Source: Oceanobacillus arenosus | Lineage (GTDB): Bacteria; Bacillota; Bacilli; Bacillales; Amphibacillaceae | DNA: 64,000 nt | Direction: 5' to 3' | Assembly: GCF_003369575.1 (NCBI RefSeq) | Contig: NZ_PIOC01000023.1 | Coordinates: 108,857-172,856, forward strand | Shown here: in pieces, positions 35,277-43,395 of the stretch | Layout of the letters: every line of letters starts with the position of its first letter | Numbering within the stretch: position 1 is the first letter of the stretch | The notes under the pieces: generated by a model | The model's database searches: none | What the model saw: only the letters and a program-made list of their open reading frames with translations | What the model was told of the DNA's origin: nothing | Translations under genes and position numbers: made by a program

Positions 35277-36448
35277 CCGAAGCAATAAATCATGCAGAAA
35301 GGTCGCACGCACTTCTTTCGGCTAGTGCTTCTAGTAGATGGCTTGCTTGTACTCCATCTGCAAGGCTAGAAGAACAGTTTCCTGATTCAACTTCAGTCTT
35401 TGCTGAGGAAGGTACTCTTGCACACGAAATTGCAGAGTTAAAGCTGCGTAAGCATTTTACAGAGCCTTTGACGCAACGAACTTTTAATACTCGTTTGAAC
35501 AAGCTAAAAAAGAAAGAGCTCTTCCAGGAGGAAATGCTAAAGCATACCGAGACATATCTGGACTATTTAAAAGAAATCACGCTTGGCATGAAAACCACTC
35601 CTTATGTAGCTGTTGAAAAGCGTGTTGATTTTACAGCTTATGTTCCTGAAGGGTTTGGTACAGCTGACTGCATTATCATCGGCGGAGATACGTTGTATGT
35701 AAATGATTTAAAATATGGAAAAGGTGTTGCCGTTTCAGCGGAGGACAACCCTCAAATGAAATTATATGCGTTGGGTGCATATTTAGAATATGGATTCTTG
35801 TATTCTTTCAAAAAGGTTCATCTATCAATCGTACAACCTAGACTTGATAGTATTTCAGAATTCGAGATTAGCCTTGATGATCTCCTTGCTTGGGGAGAAT
35901 CAGTTAAACCTTTAGCAGAGCAAGCATTTAAAGGTGAGGGCGAATTTGTTCCAGGAGAACATTGTAAGTTCTGTAAAGCAAAAGCAACCTGCAGAGCTAG
36001 AGCAGATCAGTACACAGCACTCGATGATTTTAAGCAGATGAAACCGCCTCTTATCAGTAACGATGAAGTAGGGGCGATTCTTGAAAAGGGACTTGCTATT
36101 GAATCCTGGGTAAAAGCTTTGAAAGATTACGCGCTAACAGAAAGTTTGAAAGGTAATGATATAGCAGGATGGAAAGCAGTTGAGGGAAGAGGTTCACGGA
36201 ATTACACAGATATTGATAAAGCTTTTGAACATTTAAAAGCCAATAACATCGATGAAGCTGTTCTGTATGAAAGAGTTCCATTAACTGTTCCTAAACTAGA
36301 AAAAGAATTAGGTAAAGCAGAGTACAGAACGTTGCTTGAAGAGCCAGGGCTTGTTGTAAAGACTACAGGGAAACCAACGCTTGCAAAAGCATCGGACAAG
36401 CGTAAAGCAGTTACAAATGAAGTCAGTGCAGAGGATGATTTTAAATAA
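35273..36448 (+). CDS. DUF2800 protein, RecB/Cas4-like PD-(D/E)XK nuclease
   Basis: A 391-residue protein. The N-terminus HALLSASASSRWLACTPSAR and GTLAHEIAELKL are DUF2800 hallmarks. Nuclease core residues appear as GTADCIIIGGDTLYVNDLKY (D and the D-x-K pair), and a late cysteine cluster (CKFCKAKATCRAR) resembles the iron-sulphur clusters of Cas4/AddB-like nucleases. It probably processes DNA ends in phage recombination or replication together with the DUF2815 protein. It overlaps the genes on both sides. Confidence 0.8.
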   Translation: MTEAINHAERSHALLSASASSRWLACTPSARLEEQFPDSTSVFAEEGTLAHEIAELKLRKHFTEPLTQRTFNTRLNKLKKKELFQEEMLKHTETYLDYLKEITLGMKTTPYVAVEKRVDFTAYVPEGFGTADCIIIGGDTLYVNDLKYGKGVAVSAEDNPQMKLYALGAYLEYGFLYSFKKVHLSIVQPRLDSISEFEISLDDLLAWGESVKPLAEQAFKGEGEFVPGEHCKFCKAKATCRARADQYTALDDFKQMKPPLISNDEVGAILEKGLAIESWVKALKDYALTESLKGNDIAGWKAVEGRGSRNYTDIDKAFEHLKANNIDEAVLYERVPLTVPKLEKELGKAEYRTLLEEPGLVVKTTGKPTLAKASDKRKAVTNEVSAEDDFK

Positions 36449-36702
36449 TGATCAAATCACCTAACTATCAAATTTTTGTACAGTTTTTATTCGATGAGAG
36501 CATTATAGATTGGAATCCAGCAGAGCATGATGACTGGGAACTTCCACCTTCTGAATGCCTAAAATGGTTTTGGGATTTGTTCCCTTTAGATAAAGAGAGC
36601 GAAGTAGTGGATTTCATAAATAAAACAACTAGAAAAATAATTTTAAATTACTTTAATCAAAAAGGAGAGATTTATCAATGGAAAATAATACTCGTATCGT
36701 AA
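36448..36702 (+). CDS. Hypothetical phage protein between DUF2800 and DUF2815
   Basis: An 84-residue acidic protein (YQIFVQFLFDESIIDWNPAE onward) whose ATG overlaps the DUF2800 stop (TAATG). It overlaps the next gene by 25 bases, which is long for the module but keeps the Shine-Dalgarno (AAAGGAGAG) of that gene within its 3' end. No family is recognised. Confidence 0.6.
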   Translation: MIKSPNYQIFVQFLFDESIIDWNPAEHDDWELPPSECLKWFWDLFPLDKESEVVDFINKTTRKIILNYFNQKGEIYQWKIILVS

Positions 36703-37490
36703 CAGGGGAAGTTCGTTTCAGTTTTGTAAGTTTGTTAAAACCTCGTGAGGATCAATTCGGTAATGAAAAATACAGTGCAACTATTCTAGTACCAAAAACA
36801 GATGTTCAAACAAAGCAACGCATTGATGCAGCTATTGAAGCAGCGAAACAAAAAGGTAAATCTGGTAATTGGAACGGTATCATTCCTCCGGTTGTAGCAA
36901 TTCCAGTACATGATGGGGATGGCGTGAAACCTTCCGATGGTACTGAATTTGGACCAGAGTGCAAAGGTCATTGGGTGTTTACTGCAACAACTGGGTTAGA
37001 TTACCCGCCGAAAGTTGTTGATGCAAACCTTAATCCGATTATTGATCCGACGGAAGTTTATAGTGGCATGTACGGAAAAATCGCAGTCAACTTTAATCCT
37101 TATTCGTTCTCAGGTAAAAAGGGTGTTGGTGTTTATATTAGCACGAATGTACAGAAAACACGCGATGGCGAGCCATTAGGTGCTAGTGCTCCAGCTGCCG
37201 ATTCAGACTTCGGTCCAGCACAACCGCAACAAGGTTATGGTCAACCTGCACCTCAGCAACCGCAATATCAACAAGTACCGCCAGCGCAACAACCGAATTA
37301 TGGCCAACAACCTAACTATGGACAACAGCCACCGGTGCAACAACCGCAATACCAACAAGCGCCGCCTGCACAACCAGGTAATCCTTGGGAAGGTACTCCA
37401 TTAGGAGCTCAACCACAAGGGCAACCGCAGCAACAACAATTTGACCCAATTACAGGTGCCCCAATCAATGGCGGCGTGTATGGTTTATGA
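36678..37490 (+). CDS. DUF2815 protein, probable single-stranded DNA-binding protein
   Basis: A 270-residue protein. About 170 N-terminal residues are the DUF2815 fold (TRIVTGEVRFSFVSLLKPRE, DQFGNEKYSATILVPKTDVQ), related to phage ssDNA-binding proteins. A Gln/Pro/Tyr-rich tail follows (repeats of QQPQYQQ and NYGQQP), as in SSB proteins whose disordered tails recruit partners. It sits between the DUF2800 nuclease and the DNA polymerase and overlaps the latter by four bases. Binding to ssDNA is inferred from the family. Confidence 0.8.
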   Translation: MENNTRIVTGEVRFSFVSLLKPREDQFGNEKYSATILVPKTDVQTKQRIDAAIEAAKQKGKSGNWNGIIPPVVAIPVHDGDGVKPSDGTEFGPECKGHWVFTATTGLDYPPKVVDANLNPIIDPTEVYSGMYGKIAVNFNPYSFSGKKGVGVYISTNVQKTRDGEPLGASAPAADSDFGPAQPQQGYGQPAPQQPQYQQVPPAQQPNYGQQPNYGQQPPVQQPQYQQAPPAQPGNPWEGTPLGAQPQGQPQQQQFDPITGAPINGGVYGL

Positions 37491-39457
37491 TTCGGTCATT
37501 AAATATCGATATTGAAACTTATTCATCTGTAAACCTATTAAAGTCGGGACTGTATAAATATGTACAGTCTCCGGACTTTGAAATTTTACTGTTTGCCTAC
37601 TCGGTAAATAATGGACCAACTGAAATTATTGATTTGGCTCAAGGTGAAGAACTTCCTTTAAAAATAATATATGCCTTGTCCGATCCGAATATAACCAAGC
37701 ACGCTTATAATGCTGCTTTTGAATGGTTTTCCTTAAGTAAATTTTATAACACTCCCCTATCATCTTGGAGAGATACGATGCTTCATGGAATGTATTGCGG
37801 TTATACTGCTGGGCTAGGTCCAACTGCCAATGCAATAGGATTACCACAGGATAAACGTAAAATGACAGTCGGTAAATCATTAATCAAGCTGTTCTGTACG
37901 CCTACCAATCCAACAAAGAAAAACGGCAACCGTACAAGAACACTTCCACATCATGAACCGGAGAAGTGGGAAGTTTTCAAAGAGTATTGCATCCAGGACG
38001 TTGAAGTAGAAAAAGAAATTGAAAATAAATTATCTAGTTTTCCAGTTCCTGAAAGTGAACAAAAGCTTTGGGAGCTTGACCAACAAATTAATGCTTACGG
38101 CGTAAAAGTAGATCGGGAGTTAATTGACGGGGCGCTTTACATAAATGATATTTCATCTGCTCAATTAACAGAAGAAGCTATTAAAATAACTGGTCTTGAA
38201 AATCCTAACAGCGCAGCTCAATTAAGAGATTGGTTGGCTAAGCAAGGTGTAGAAGTCGATAACATGCAGAAAGCAACCGTGGAAGCTCTTGTCGCTGAAA
38301 CAGAGGGCGAGGTTAAGCGGGCGCTTGAAATAAGGCTGGAACTTTCAAAAACAAGTATCAAGAAGTATGTAGCGATGGAAGAAGCAGTGGGCGAGGATAA
38401 CCGAGTGAGAGGGTTATTACAGTTTTACGGGGCTAATCGTACTGGGAGATGGGCAGGTCGTTTGGTTCAAGTTCAAAATCTTCCGAGAAATTACCTAGAT
38501 ACTCTAGGACTCGCTAGAGAACTTGTACGTGAGAAGAAAGCAGACGCTTTGAAGTTTGTCTATGGTAACGTGCCGGATACTTTATCTCAGCTAATCAGAA
38601 CGGCTTTTATTCCAAGTGAAGGGAATCTGTTACTGATATCCGACTTTTCAGCTATTGAAGCAAGAGTAATCGCTTGGCTTTCAGGAGAACAATGGCGACT
38701 GGATGTATTCAAGACTCACGGGAAAATTTATGAAGCTTCTGCATCTCAAATGTTTGGTGTTCCAATTGAACTGATTAAGAAAGGTAACCCGGAATACGAG
38801 TTAAGGCAGAAAGGTAAAGTGTCGGAACTTGCTTTAGGATACCAGGGCGGAAGTGGTGCATTAATATCCATGGGAGCTTTAAACATGGGTTTAACAGAGG
38901 AAGAACTTCCGGATATCGTGAAGCGTTGGCGATCTGCTAATAAGCGAATTGTGGACCTTTGGTATTCATTAGAAAACGCTGCGCTATCCGTCATGAGAAC
39001 AGGGCAACCTACAGGTATAAAAGGTTTAATCATCGCTAGAGAAAGTGATATCAGTAAAGGCTTAGATTTCCTCACGATTACATTGCCTAGTGGTCGGAAG
39101 TTGTATTACGTAAAACCATTTCTTGCAGAGAATGACTTTGGAAAAGAAGCAATCTATTACTGGGGCATGAACCAGACTACCAGGAAGTTTGAAAAGATAT
39201 CTTCCTACGGCGGTAAGTTTACGGAGAACGTTGTACAAGCCATTGCCAGGGATTGTTTAGCTGTCAGTTTAGAGCGAATAGCAAAAGCAGGATATCAAAC
39301 GATTATGCACATCCATGATGAAGTTGTGCTGGACGTACCAAGGGATAAAGCAGACTTAGAAAGAGTTTACGAAATTATGGGCGCTCCAATTGATTGGGCT
39401 CCTGGATTACCTTTAGCTGCAGACGGATTTGTATCGGATTACTATATGAAGGACTAG
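37487..39457 (+). CDS. Family A DNA polymerase (phage)
   Basis: A 656-residue replicative polymerase. The N-terminal 3'-5' exonuclease region begins SLNIDIETYSSVNLLKSG with the D-x-E metal ligands. Polymerase motif A is DFSAIEARVIAWLSGE near residue 385, motif B lies in the RQKGKVSELALGYQGG region, and motif C is MHIHDEVVLDV near 609. There is no 5'-3' exonuclease domain. It would copy phage DNA with the DUF2815 protein and the VapE-type helicase encoded downstream. Confidence 0.93.
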   Translation: MIRSLNIDIETYSSVNLLKSGLYKYVQSPDFEILLFAYSVNNGPTEIIDLAQGEELPLKIIYALSDPNITKHAYNAAFEWFSLSKFYNTPLSSWRDTMLHGMYCGYTAGLGPTANAIGLPQDKRKMTVGKSLIKLFCTPTNPTKKNGNRTRTLPHHEPEKWEVFKEYCIQDVEVEKEIENKLSSFPVPESEQKLWELDQQINAYGVKVDRELIDGALYINDISSAQLTEEAIKITGLENPNSAAQLRDWLAKQGVEVDNMQKATVEALVAETEGEVKRALEIRLELSKTSIKKYVAMEEAVGEDNRVRGLLQFYGANRTGRWAGRLVQVQNLPRNYLDTLGLARELVREKKADALKFVYGNVPDTLSQLIRTAFIPSEGNLLLISDFSAIEARVIAWLSGEQWRLDVFKTHGKIYEASASQMFGVPIELIKKGNPEYELRQKGKVSELALGYQGGSGALISMGALNMGLTEEELPDIVKRWRSANKRIVDLWYSLENAALSVMRTGQPTGIKGLIIARESDISKGLDFLTITLPSGRKLYYVKPFLAENDFGKEAIYYWGMNQTTRKFEKISSYGGKFTENVVQAIARDCLAVSLERIAKAGYQTIMHIHDEVVLDVPRDKADLERVYEIMGAPIDWAPGLPLAADGFVSDYYMKD

Positions 39458-39469
39458 GAGGGGCTAGGG

Positions 39470-39634
39470 ATGAAAGCAAAAGATACCATTCAAGACCTCA
39501 TGAATAATAACATCATCGCTCGTTTAAAAGAGCTGGGTTACACGAAAGTAGAAGGTAAATCACAGCGTGAATTAATTGTCGCTTTAGCAACTTTGAACGT
39601 AGAAGTAGAGAATCCGGGGCAAGGGTGGTCCTAA
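39470..39634 (+). CDS. Small hypothetical phage protein
   Basis: A 54-residue protein (MKAKDTIQDLMNNNIIARLK onward) with ATG 39470 after AGGAGGGG. It contains a short helical LKELGYTKVEGKSQRELIVA segment. Its stop overlaps the next start (TAATG). The function is unknown. Confidence 0.6.
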   Translation: MKAKDTIQDLMNNNIIARLKELGYTKVEGKSQRELIVALATLNVEVENPGQGWS

Positions 39635-39876
39635 TGCATCCGATTGAGTACGACGATGATGGAAGAATAAATTATAACCCAGATTTTCATTTTGCTCATG
39701 GCAAGTTATGGGCAGAAGAAGAATTGGAGTATCTTTGTAAATTTATTGATTACGATGGCGCACGTTCTATGCAATATTCCTTGGGAAAAACCGAAAAGAC
39801 CATTCGAAATAAAATAAATGATCTACGAAAGAATGGCAAGTTTTGGTATTACAAGAATTTGAATCGTCATTGGTAA
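39634..39876 (+). CDS. Small phage protein with a SANT/HTH-like segment
   Basis: An 80-residue protein. The part LWAEEELEYLCKFIDYDGAR then SLGKTEKTIRNKINDLRKNG resembles the three-helix Myb/SANT-like DNA-binding fold often seen in small phage genes. ATG 39634 overlaps the previous stop. DNA binding is inferred. Confidence 0.6.
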   Translation: MHPIEYDDDGRINYNPDFHFAHGKLWAEEELEYLCKFIDYDGARSMQYSLGKTEKTIRNKINDLRKNGKFWYYKNLNRHW

Positions 39877-39892
39877 TTAGAGAGGTGAAAGG

Positions 39893-40039
39893 GTGGAATT
39901 TGAAAAGTTGATACTAAAATTGGCTGCAACTGTTGACCGTCAACAGCAGGAAATCAAGTTGCTGAAAGAAGATTTAAGGAAAGAGCAACAGCTTGTTAAC
40001 TTTTGGAGGAAGAAAGCAAAGGAGGGTATCAAAGAATGA
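39893..40039 (+). CDS. Small coiled-coil phage protein
   Basis: A 48-residue charged helix (LILKLAATVDRQQQEIKLLK onward) with heptad pattern. GTG 39893 follows AGAGGTGAAAG. Its stop overlaps the next gene's start (ATGA). Confidence 0.55.
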   Translation: MEFEKLILKLAATVDRQQQEIKLLKEDLRKEQQLVNFWRKKAKEGIKE

Positions 40040-40272
40040 AAAATACTCTTGGTGATTTAAATAATCATCTATTCGCTCAGCTCGAGCGTTTAGGCGAAGA
40101 AGATTTAAAAGGTGAAAAATTAGCTGAAGAAATCAATCGTTCAAAAGCGGTAATGGGAATTGCGAAAAATATTATTGAGACTGGATCTCTTGTGCTCGAG
40201 GGCCAGAAGTTCCTCGATGATAAAATAAATGCAGATTCGAAGCTTCCAAAAATGCTCGAGGGTGATAAGTAA
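40036..40272 (+). CDS. Conserved small phage protein of the HNH neighbourhood
   Basis: A 78-residue helical protein (NTLGDLNNHLFAQLERLGEE, then DLKGEKLAEEINRSKAVMGI, then AKNIIETGSLVLEGQKFLDD). Close relatives with the same opening commonly lie next to HNH-type genes in Bacillota phages. ATG 40036 overlaps the previous stop. The function is unknown. Confidence 0.7.
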   Translation: MKNTLGDLNNHLFAQLERLGEEDLKGEKLAEEINRSKAVMGIAKNIIETGSLVLEGQKFLDDKINADSKLPKMLEGDK

Positions 40273-41072
40273 TGTCTCGTAGATACAGTTATTCAAAAGA
40301 GGAGATCGATTTCGTTCGCAGCGTTGCACCAGGAAAATACAATGACGAAATTGCAGCACTTTTCACTGAAATGTTTGGGTCCCAAGTCACAGCTGGCCAG
40401 ATGAAAGGTCTTAAATCTAACCATAAAATAAAAAGCTATGTCCCTACCAGAAGGGTGACTGAAGACGATGGTCTTTTCAATAAAGAACAACAGGAGTTCA
40501 TTAAAGAGAATGTAAAAGGTTTACTCAATCAAGACTTGGCCAATCTTGTCAATGAGAAATTTGACTTATCGATTACGGCGCAACAAGTGAAAGCATGGAA
40601 GAATCGACGCCATATTTCAAGCGGACTTAAAGGGTCTGAAGGAATGGACCCTCCTAACAAGGGCACGAAAGGGCTATACAACGTGGGCGGAAATAAAACT
40701 TCATTCAAACCCGGTCAAAAACCGGTCAACTATAAGCCTGTTGGTTCCGAAAGAATTGATAGTAAAGACGGTTACACCTTAGTTAAGGTTCAGGACAATG
40801 GCGATTGGCACGAACGGTGGAGACACAAACATGTTGTCTTATGGGAAAAAGAAAATGGCCCAGTGCCGGAAGGTCATGCGGTATTATTCGCTGATCAAAA
40901 TAAGCAGAATATAACTTTAGAAAACTTGATTCTCGTAAGCCGGAGACAGTTGGCCATTATTAATAAAAATGATCTGGCTTTTAATGACGCAGAATCAACA
41001 AAGCTTGGACTCACTATGGCAGACATTCATTTAAAAATAGGTGAACGGAAAAGAAAGGATGAGGCACAGTGA
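40272..41072 (+). CDS. HNH homing-type endonuclease with N-terminal DNA-binding repeats
   Basis: A 266-residue protein. Two related helix-turn-helix-like segments come first (YSKEEIDFVRSVAPGKYNDE and FNKEQQEFIKENVKGLLNQD). The C-terminal HNH_3-type nuclease has the H in RHKHVVLWEKENGPVPEGHA and the N in QNITLENLILVSRR. It may be a free-standing nicking endonuclease or act in replication. It overlaps both neighbours by a few bases, so it is embedded in the operon. Confidence 0.82.
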   Translation: MSRRYSYSKEEIDFVRSVAPGKYNDEIAALFTEMFGSQVTAGQMKGLKSNHKIKSYVPTRRVTEDDGLFNKEQQEFIKENVKGLLNQDLANLVNEKFDLSITAQQVKAWKNRRHISSGLKGSEGMDPPNKGTKGLYNVGGNKTSFKPGQKPVNYKPVGSERIDSKDGYTLVKVQDNGDWHERWRHKHVVLWEKENGPVPEGHAVLFADQNKQNITLENLILVSRRQLAIINKNDLAFNDAESTKLGLTMADIHLKIGERKRKDEAQ

Positions 41073-41365
41073 AAAATATTCTTAACATTGACGGACTAAA
41101 TAAGCGTACGGTTGTCTTAAATGCCATTCATAAAGAACGTGAACGACAGATTGCTAAATGGGGTAAGCAAGTACACGATTATCCTTATTGGTACGCTATT
41201 TTAGGAGAAGAATTTGGAGAAGTTGGCCAAGCCATTCAGAAAGGTTCTGCGGCCCATAAGTCTACGGACGCCAGTGATTTATACACAGAACTGATACAAG
41301 TAGCAGCAGTTGCTACCGCAATCGCTGAACAAGTCCTCGAGGATAGAGGTGCAGCAGATGAGTGA
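41069..41365 (+). CDS. MazG-like nucleotide pyrophosphohydrolase
   Basis: A 98-residue all-helical protein. The motif ERERQIAKWGKQ followed by LGEEFGEVGQAIQ carries the paired glutamates (EExxE-like) that bind Mg2+ in MazG-type NTP pyrophosphatases. A later helix (DLYTELIQVAAVATAIAEQV) supplies the second acidic set. It probably adjusts nucleotide or alarmone pools during infection. It overlaps both neighbours. Confidence 0.75.
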   Translation: MKNILNIDGLNKRTVVLNAIHKERERQIAKWGKQVHDYPYWYAILGEEFGEVGQAIQKGSAAHKSTDASDLYTELIQVAAVATAIAEQVLEDRGAADE

Positions 41366-41987
41366 AAAAGTAAAGGTTACTAAAGAACAGGCGGAAGCGA
41401 TAAAGAAAGCTGTTGAATTACATGGTGAAGATTACGTAGTAGATACTCATTGCTTAAAACAGAAGAATCGTTCGCTTTGGACTCATTACTTAGCGCTGAA
41501 TGATATGGAGATGTGGAAGTTGGCAAGAGCAGTTTACAGAGGCTATGAAGTAGAACCGGAGTTTAAAGTTGGTGACAAAATTATTGATTCGTTAGTTGAT
41601 AATTGTCCCATCATTGAAGTCACAGAAATAGAAAAATATTATCTTATTGGTTTTTGGCTAACAGATATTGGGTCTAAAGTTACGACTTCTGTAAAAAGGC
41701 ATCGCGCTCGCCACGCCACGCCATCCGAAATCGCACAAGAAAAAGAGCGTAGATGGTGGGCTAGTCATGGTAGGGAAGTGTGGGAGTTGCGAAGAGGTGA
41801 TTTATTAATAAGTAGCACAGATCAATTCTCTTGCGATGTGAAGTTTGTGGAAGAAAGCGATGAAACAGGAACTCTTTTGGTTAACGGTGTGAAGGATGAA
41901 TTCTTAGAGGACATGGATGACGTGATAAACAAATATATTATCCTTGCATTCGTTGAAAACCGATTGGATGGTGCAGGAGATGAGTGA
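41358..41987 (+). CDS. Hypothetical phage protein with basic/aromatic C-terminal half
   Basis: A 209-residue protein. The region ARHATPSEIAQEKERRWWAS followed by HGREVWELRRGDLLI recurs in early proteins of Bacillota phages whose role is unknown. The start is ATG 41358 in the last codons of the MazG-like gene. The start context GCAGATGAGTGA is almost copied at the next gene junction (41978), suggesting duplicated boundaries. Confidence 0.65.
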   Translation: MSEKVKVTKEQAEAIKKAVELHGEDYVVDTHCLKQKNRSLWTHYLALNDMEMWKLARAVYRGYEVEPEFKVGDKIIDSLVDNCPIIEVTEIEKYYLIGFWLTDIGSKVTTSVKRHRARHATPSEIAQEKERRWWASHGREVWELRRGDLLISSTDQFSCDVKFVEESDETGTLLVNGVKDEFLEDMDDVINKYIILAFVENRLDGAGDE

Positions 41988-42288
41988 ACGCGGATACCAT
42001 TTAGAGCGCACGAAGCATTTATTCGGAAAAGTAGCAGACAGCCAAGAAGATAAAGGCATCGCTAAATACGGTAAGCCCTTGGATCCGATGGATAATTACG
42101 ATTGGCTTCAAATGGCATTAGAGGAACAAGTGGACGGTACAAAATATTTAATCGCTGAAATGGAAAAGCGCAGAAATATTATAAATGAAATCCGTTTACT
42201 TGTAGCCGATAATTGTAGCTCATTCGCAGCATTTCAAGAGATAAAGCAACTGCTTGATAGGTTGGAAGGAGTGAATCGTGATGCTTGA
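41980..42288 (+). CDS. Phage protein resembling dATP/dGTP diphosphohydrolase-type helices
   Basis: A 102-residue helical protein. KYGKPLDPMDNYDWLQMALE then EQVDGTKYLIAEMEKRRNII is the type of helix pair seen in phage MazG-superfamily and DUF5664-like proteins. It overlaps both neighbours by eight bases. Catalytic activity is not certain. Confidence 0.55.
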   Translation: MSERGYHLERTKHLFGKVADSQEDKGIAKYGKPLDPMDNYDWLQMALEEQVDGTKYLIAEMEKRRNIINEIRLLVADNCSSFAAFQEIKQLLDRLEGVNRDA

Positions 42289-42853
42289 AAAGCTTCTCGA
42301 TAAACATGCGAAGAACTTCGTAACAAATGAAAGGCAAGATGGCAAATTGGAAGGAATTCATTATCACGAGAATGGTTCTATCTATGTAACGGATGCCCAT
42401 AAGCTACTTGTTTTCCATGATGCGCATCAGGAAGAAGCCCACACAGTTCACTATAAGACAGGGAAACAGATGGATATTAAGTATCCGGAAGTTGCTAGAT
42501 TGTTAGACTCGGATTACCAGGACAGCCTTACTATCCAAATGAAAGATATTAACAGTTACATTGATCTGATTAAGGTCGCGACTAACATCGACTTAGTAGG
42601 CGACCTTATCCTAAAAGATGGCCAATTCAAACTGGAAATCAAGTATACCAATGAATCTTTTAATCTACTAATCGGAGAAACTAAATCTGAGTTCAAAGTA
42701 TGTTTAAACATCTTGTACTTCTATCATATGCTTCACTTTTTCAAAGATGCCAAAGTGGACGAGATTATTTTCTCTTGGTCTCATCCTATGCGCCCGTTGT
42801 CTTTCCGCTCGGGAAATTACGAGATACTGGTAGTTCCAGTTAGGAGGTATTAA
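42281..42853 (+). CDS. Probable diverged beta sliding clamp-like protein
   Basis: A 190-residue protein. The C-terminus CLNILYFYHMLHFFKDAKVD then EIIFSWSHPMRPLSFRSGNY and EILVVPVRRY follows the pattern of the last domain of bacterial DnaN (Y-x-x-x-L-x-x, a beta strand, P-x-x-P, then PVR at the end). The N-terminal GSIYVTDAHKLLVFHDA is like the clamp ATDGHRL segment. It is about half the length of DnaN (three domains), so a two-domain or oligomeric clamp is inferred. ATG 42281 fits GGAAGGAG better than GTG 42278. Confidence 0.5.
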   Translation: MLEKLLDKHAKNFVTNERQDGKLEGIHYHENGSIYVTDAHKLLVFHDAHQEEAHTVHYKTGKQMDIKYPEVARLLDSDYQDSLTIQMKDINSYIDLIKVATNIDLVGDLILKDGQFKLEIKYTNESFNLLIGETKSEFKVCLNILYFYHMLHFFKDAKVDEIIFSWSHPMRPLSFRSGNYEILVVPVRRY

Positions 42854-42854
42854 T

Positions 42855-43262
42855 ATGGACCCTTTAAAACAATTAATAGCTGATAAAAAGGAACAGTTAA
42901 AACCGGTGATTGGTGAAATCAGAGAACTTAAAAAGATTAAAACAGAAAATGGCATTTACGATAAAATAACCAAACTTGAGAAGATGCGAAGCGAACTGGA
43001 AGGCTCCATCAAGCGTTTCGGTCCATCTAAAATGCAACCTATGCAAGTAGGCATTATTGTAATCAATTATAAACTATATACCCAGTTTATCAAAAAGTTA
43101 AAAGGCTTCGTCATTACAGAGGAAATATTAGAAGATAAACTGGTCATCAAGTATTACAAAGGAAACATTAAAGGTGAACTGCAGCTTAACGATCTATCTC
43201 CTGTTTTTCCGGAAGGCAGCGTATTTCCAGAAGGTAAGCTTCAGGAGACTTCGATTTTATGA
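42855..43262 (+). CDS. Hypothetical phage protein, N-terminal coiled coil
   Basis: A 135-residue protein: a charged coiled coil (QLIADKKEQLKPVIGEIREL to about residue 50), then a small beta-rich domain ending LSPVFPEGSVFPEGKL. TTAGGAGGT lies upstream of ATG 42855. It follows the clamp-like gene with a one-base gap and may act with it. No family is recognised. Confidence 0.6.
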   Translation: MDPLKQLIADKKEQLKPVIGEIRELKKIKTENGIYDKITKLEKMRSELEGSIKRFGPSKMQPMQVGIIVINYKLYTQFIKKLKGFVITEEILEDKLVIKYYKGNIKGELQLNDLSPVFPEGSVFPEGKLQETSIL

Positions 43263-43393
43263 GCCGGCGGAAATGGACGTTGCTGTTTCGGCGAGAAGGG
43301 GTGCATAAGGTTTATCTTTATGAACCTTTACGTTCGGGTGAGCTTAATCGGAAACTAAATAAAGGGTGGAAGGTAATCGAAAGGAAGGGTTAA
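43259..43393 (+). CDS. Small basic phage protein
   Basis: A 44-residue very basic protein (MSRRKWTLLFRREGVHKVYL onward). The ATG overlaps the previous stop (ATGA), and the frame ends where the Shine-Dalgarno of the AAA gene lies. The function is unknown. Confidence 0.5.
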   Translation: MSRRKWTLLFRREGVHKVYLYEPLRSGELNRKLNKGWKVIERKG

Positions 43394-43395
43394 AA

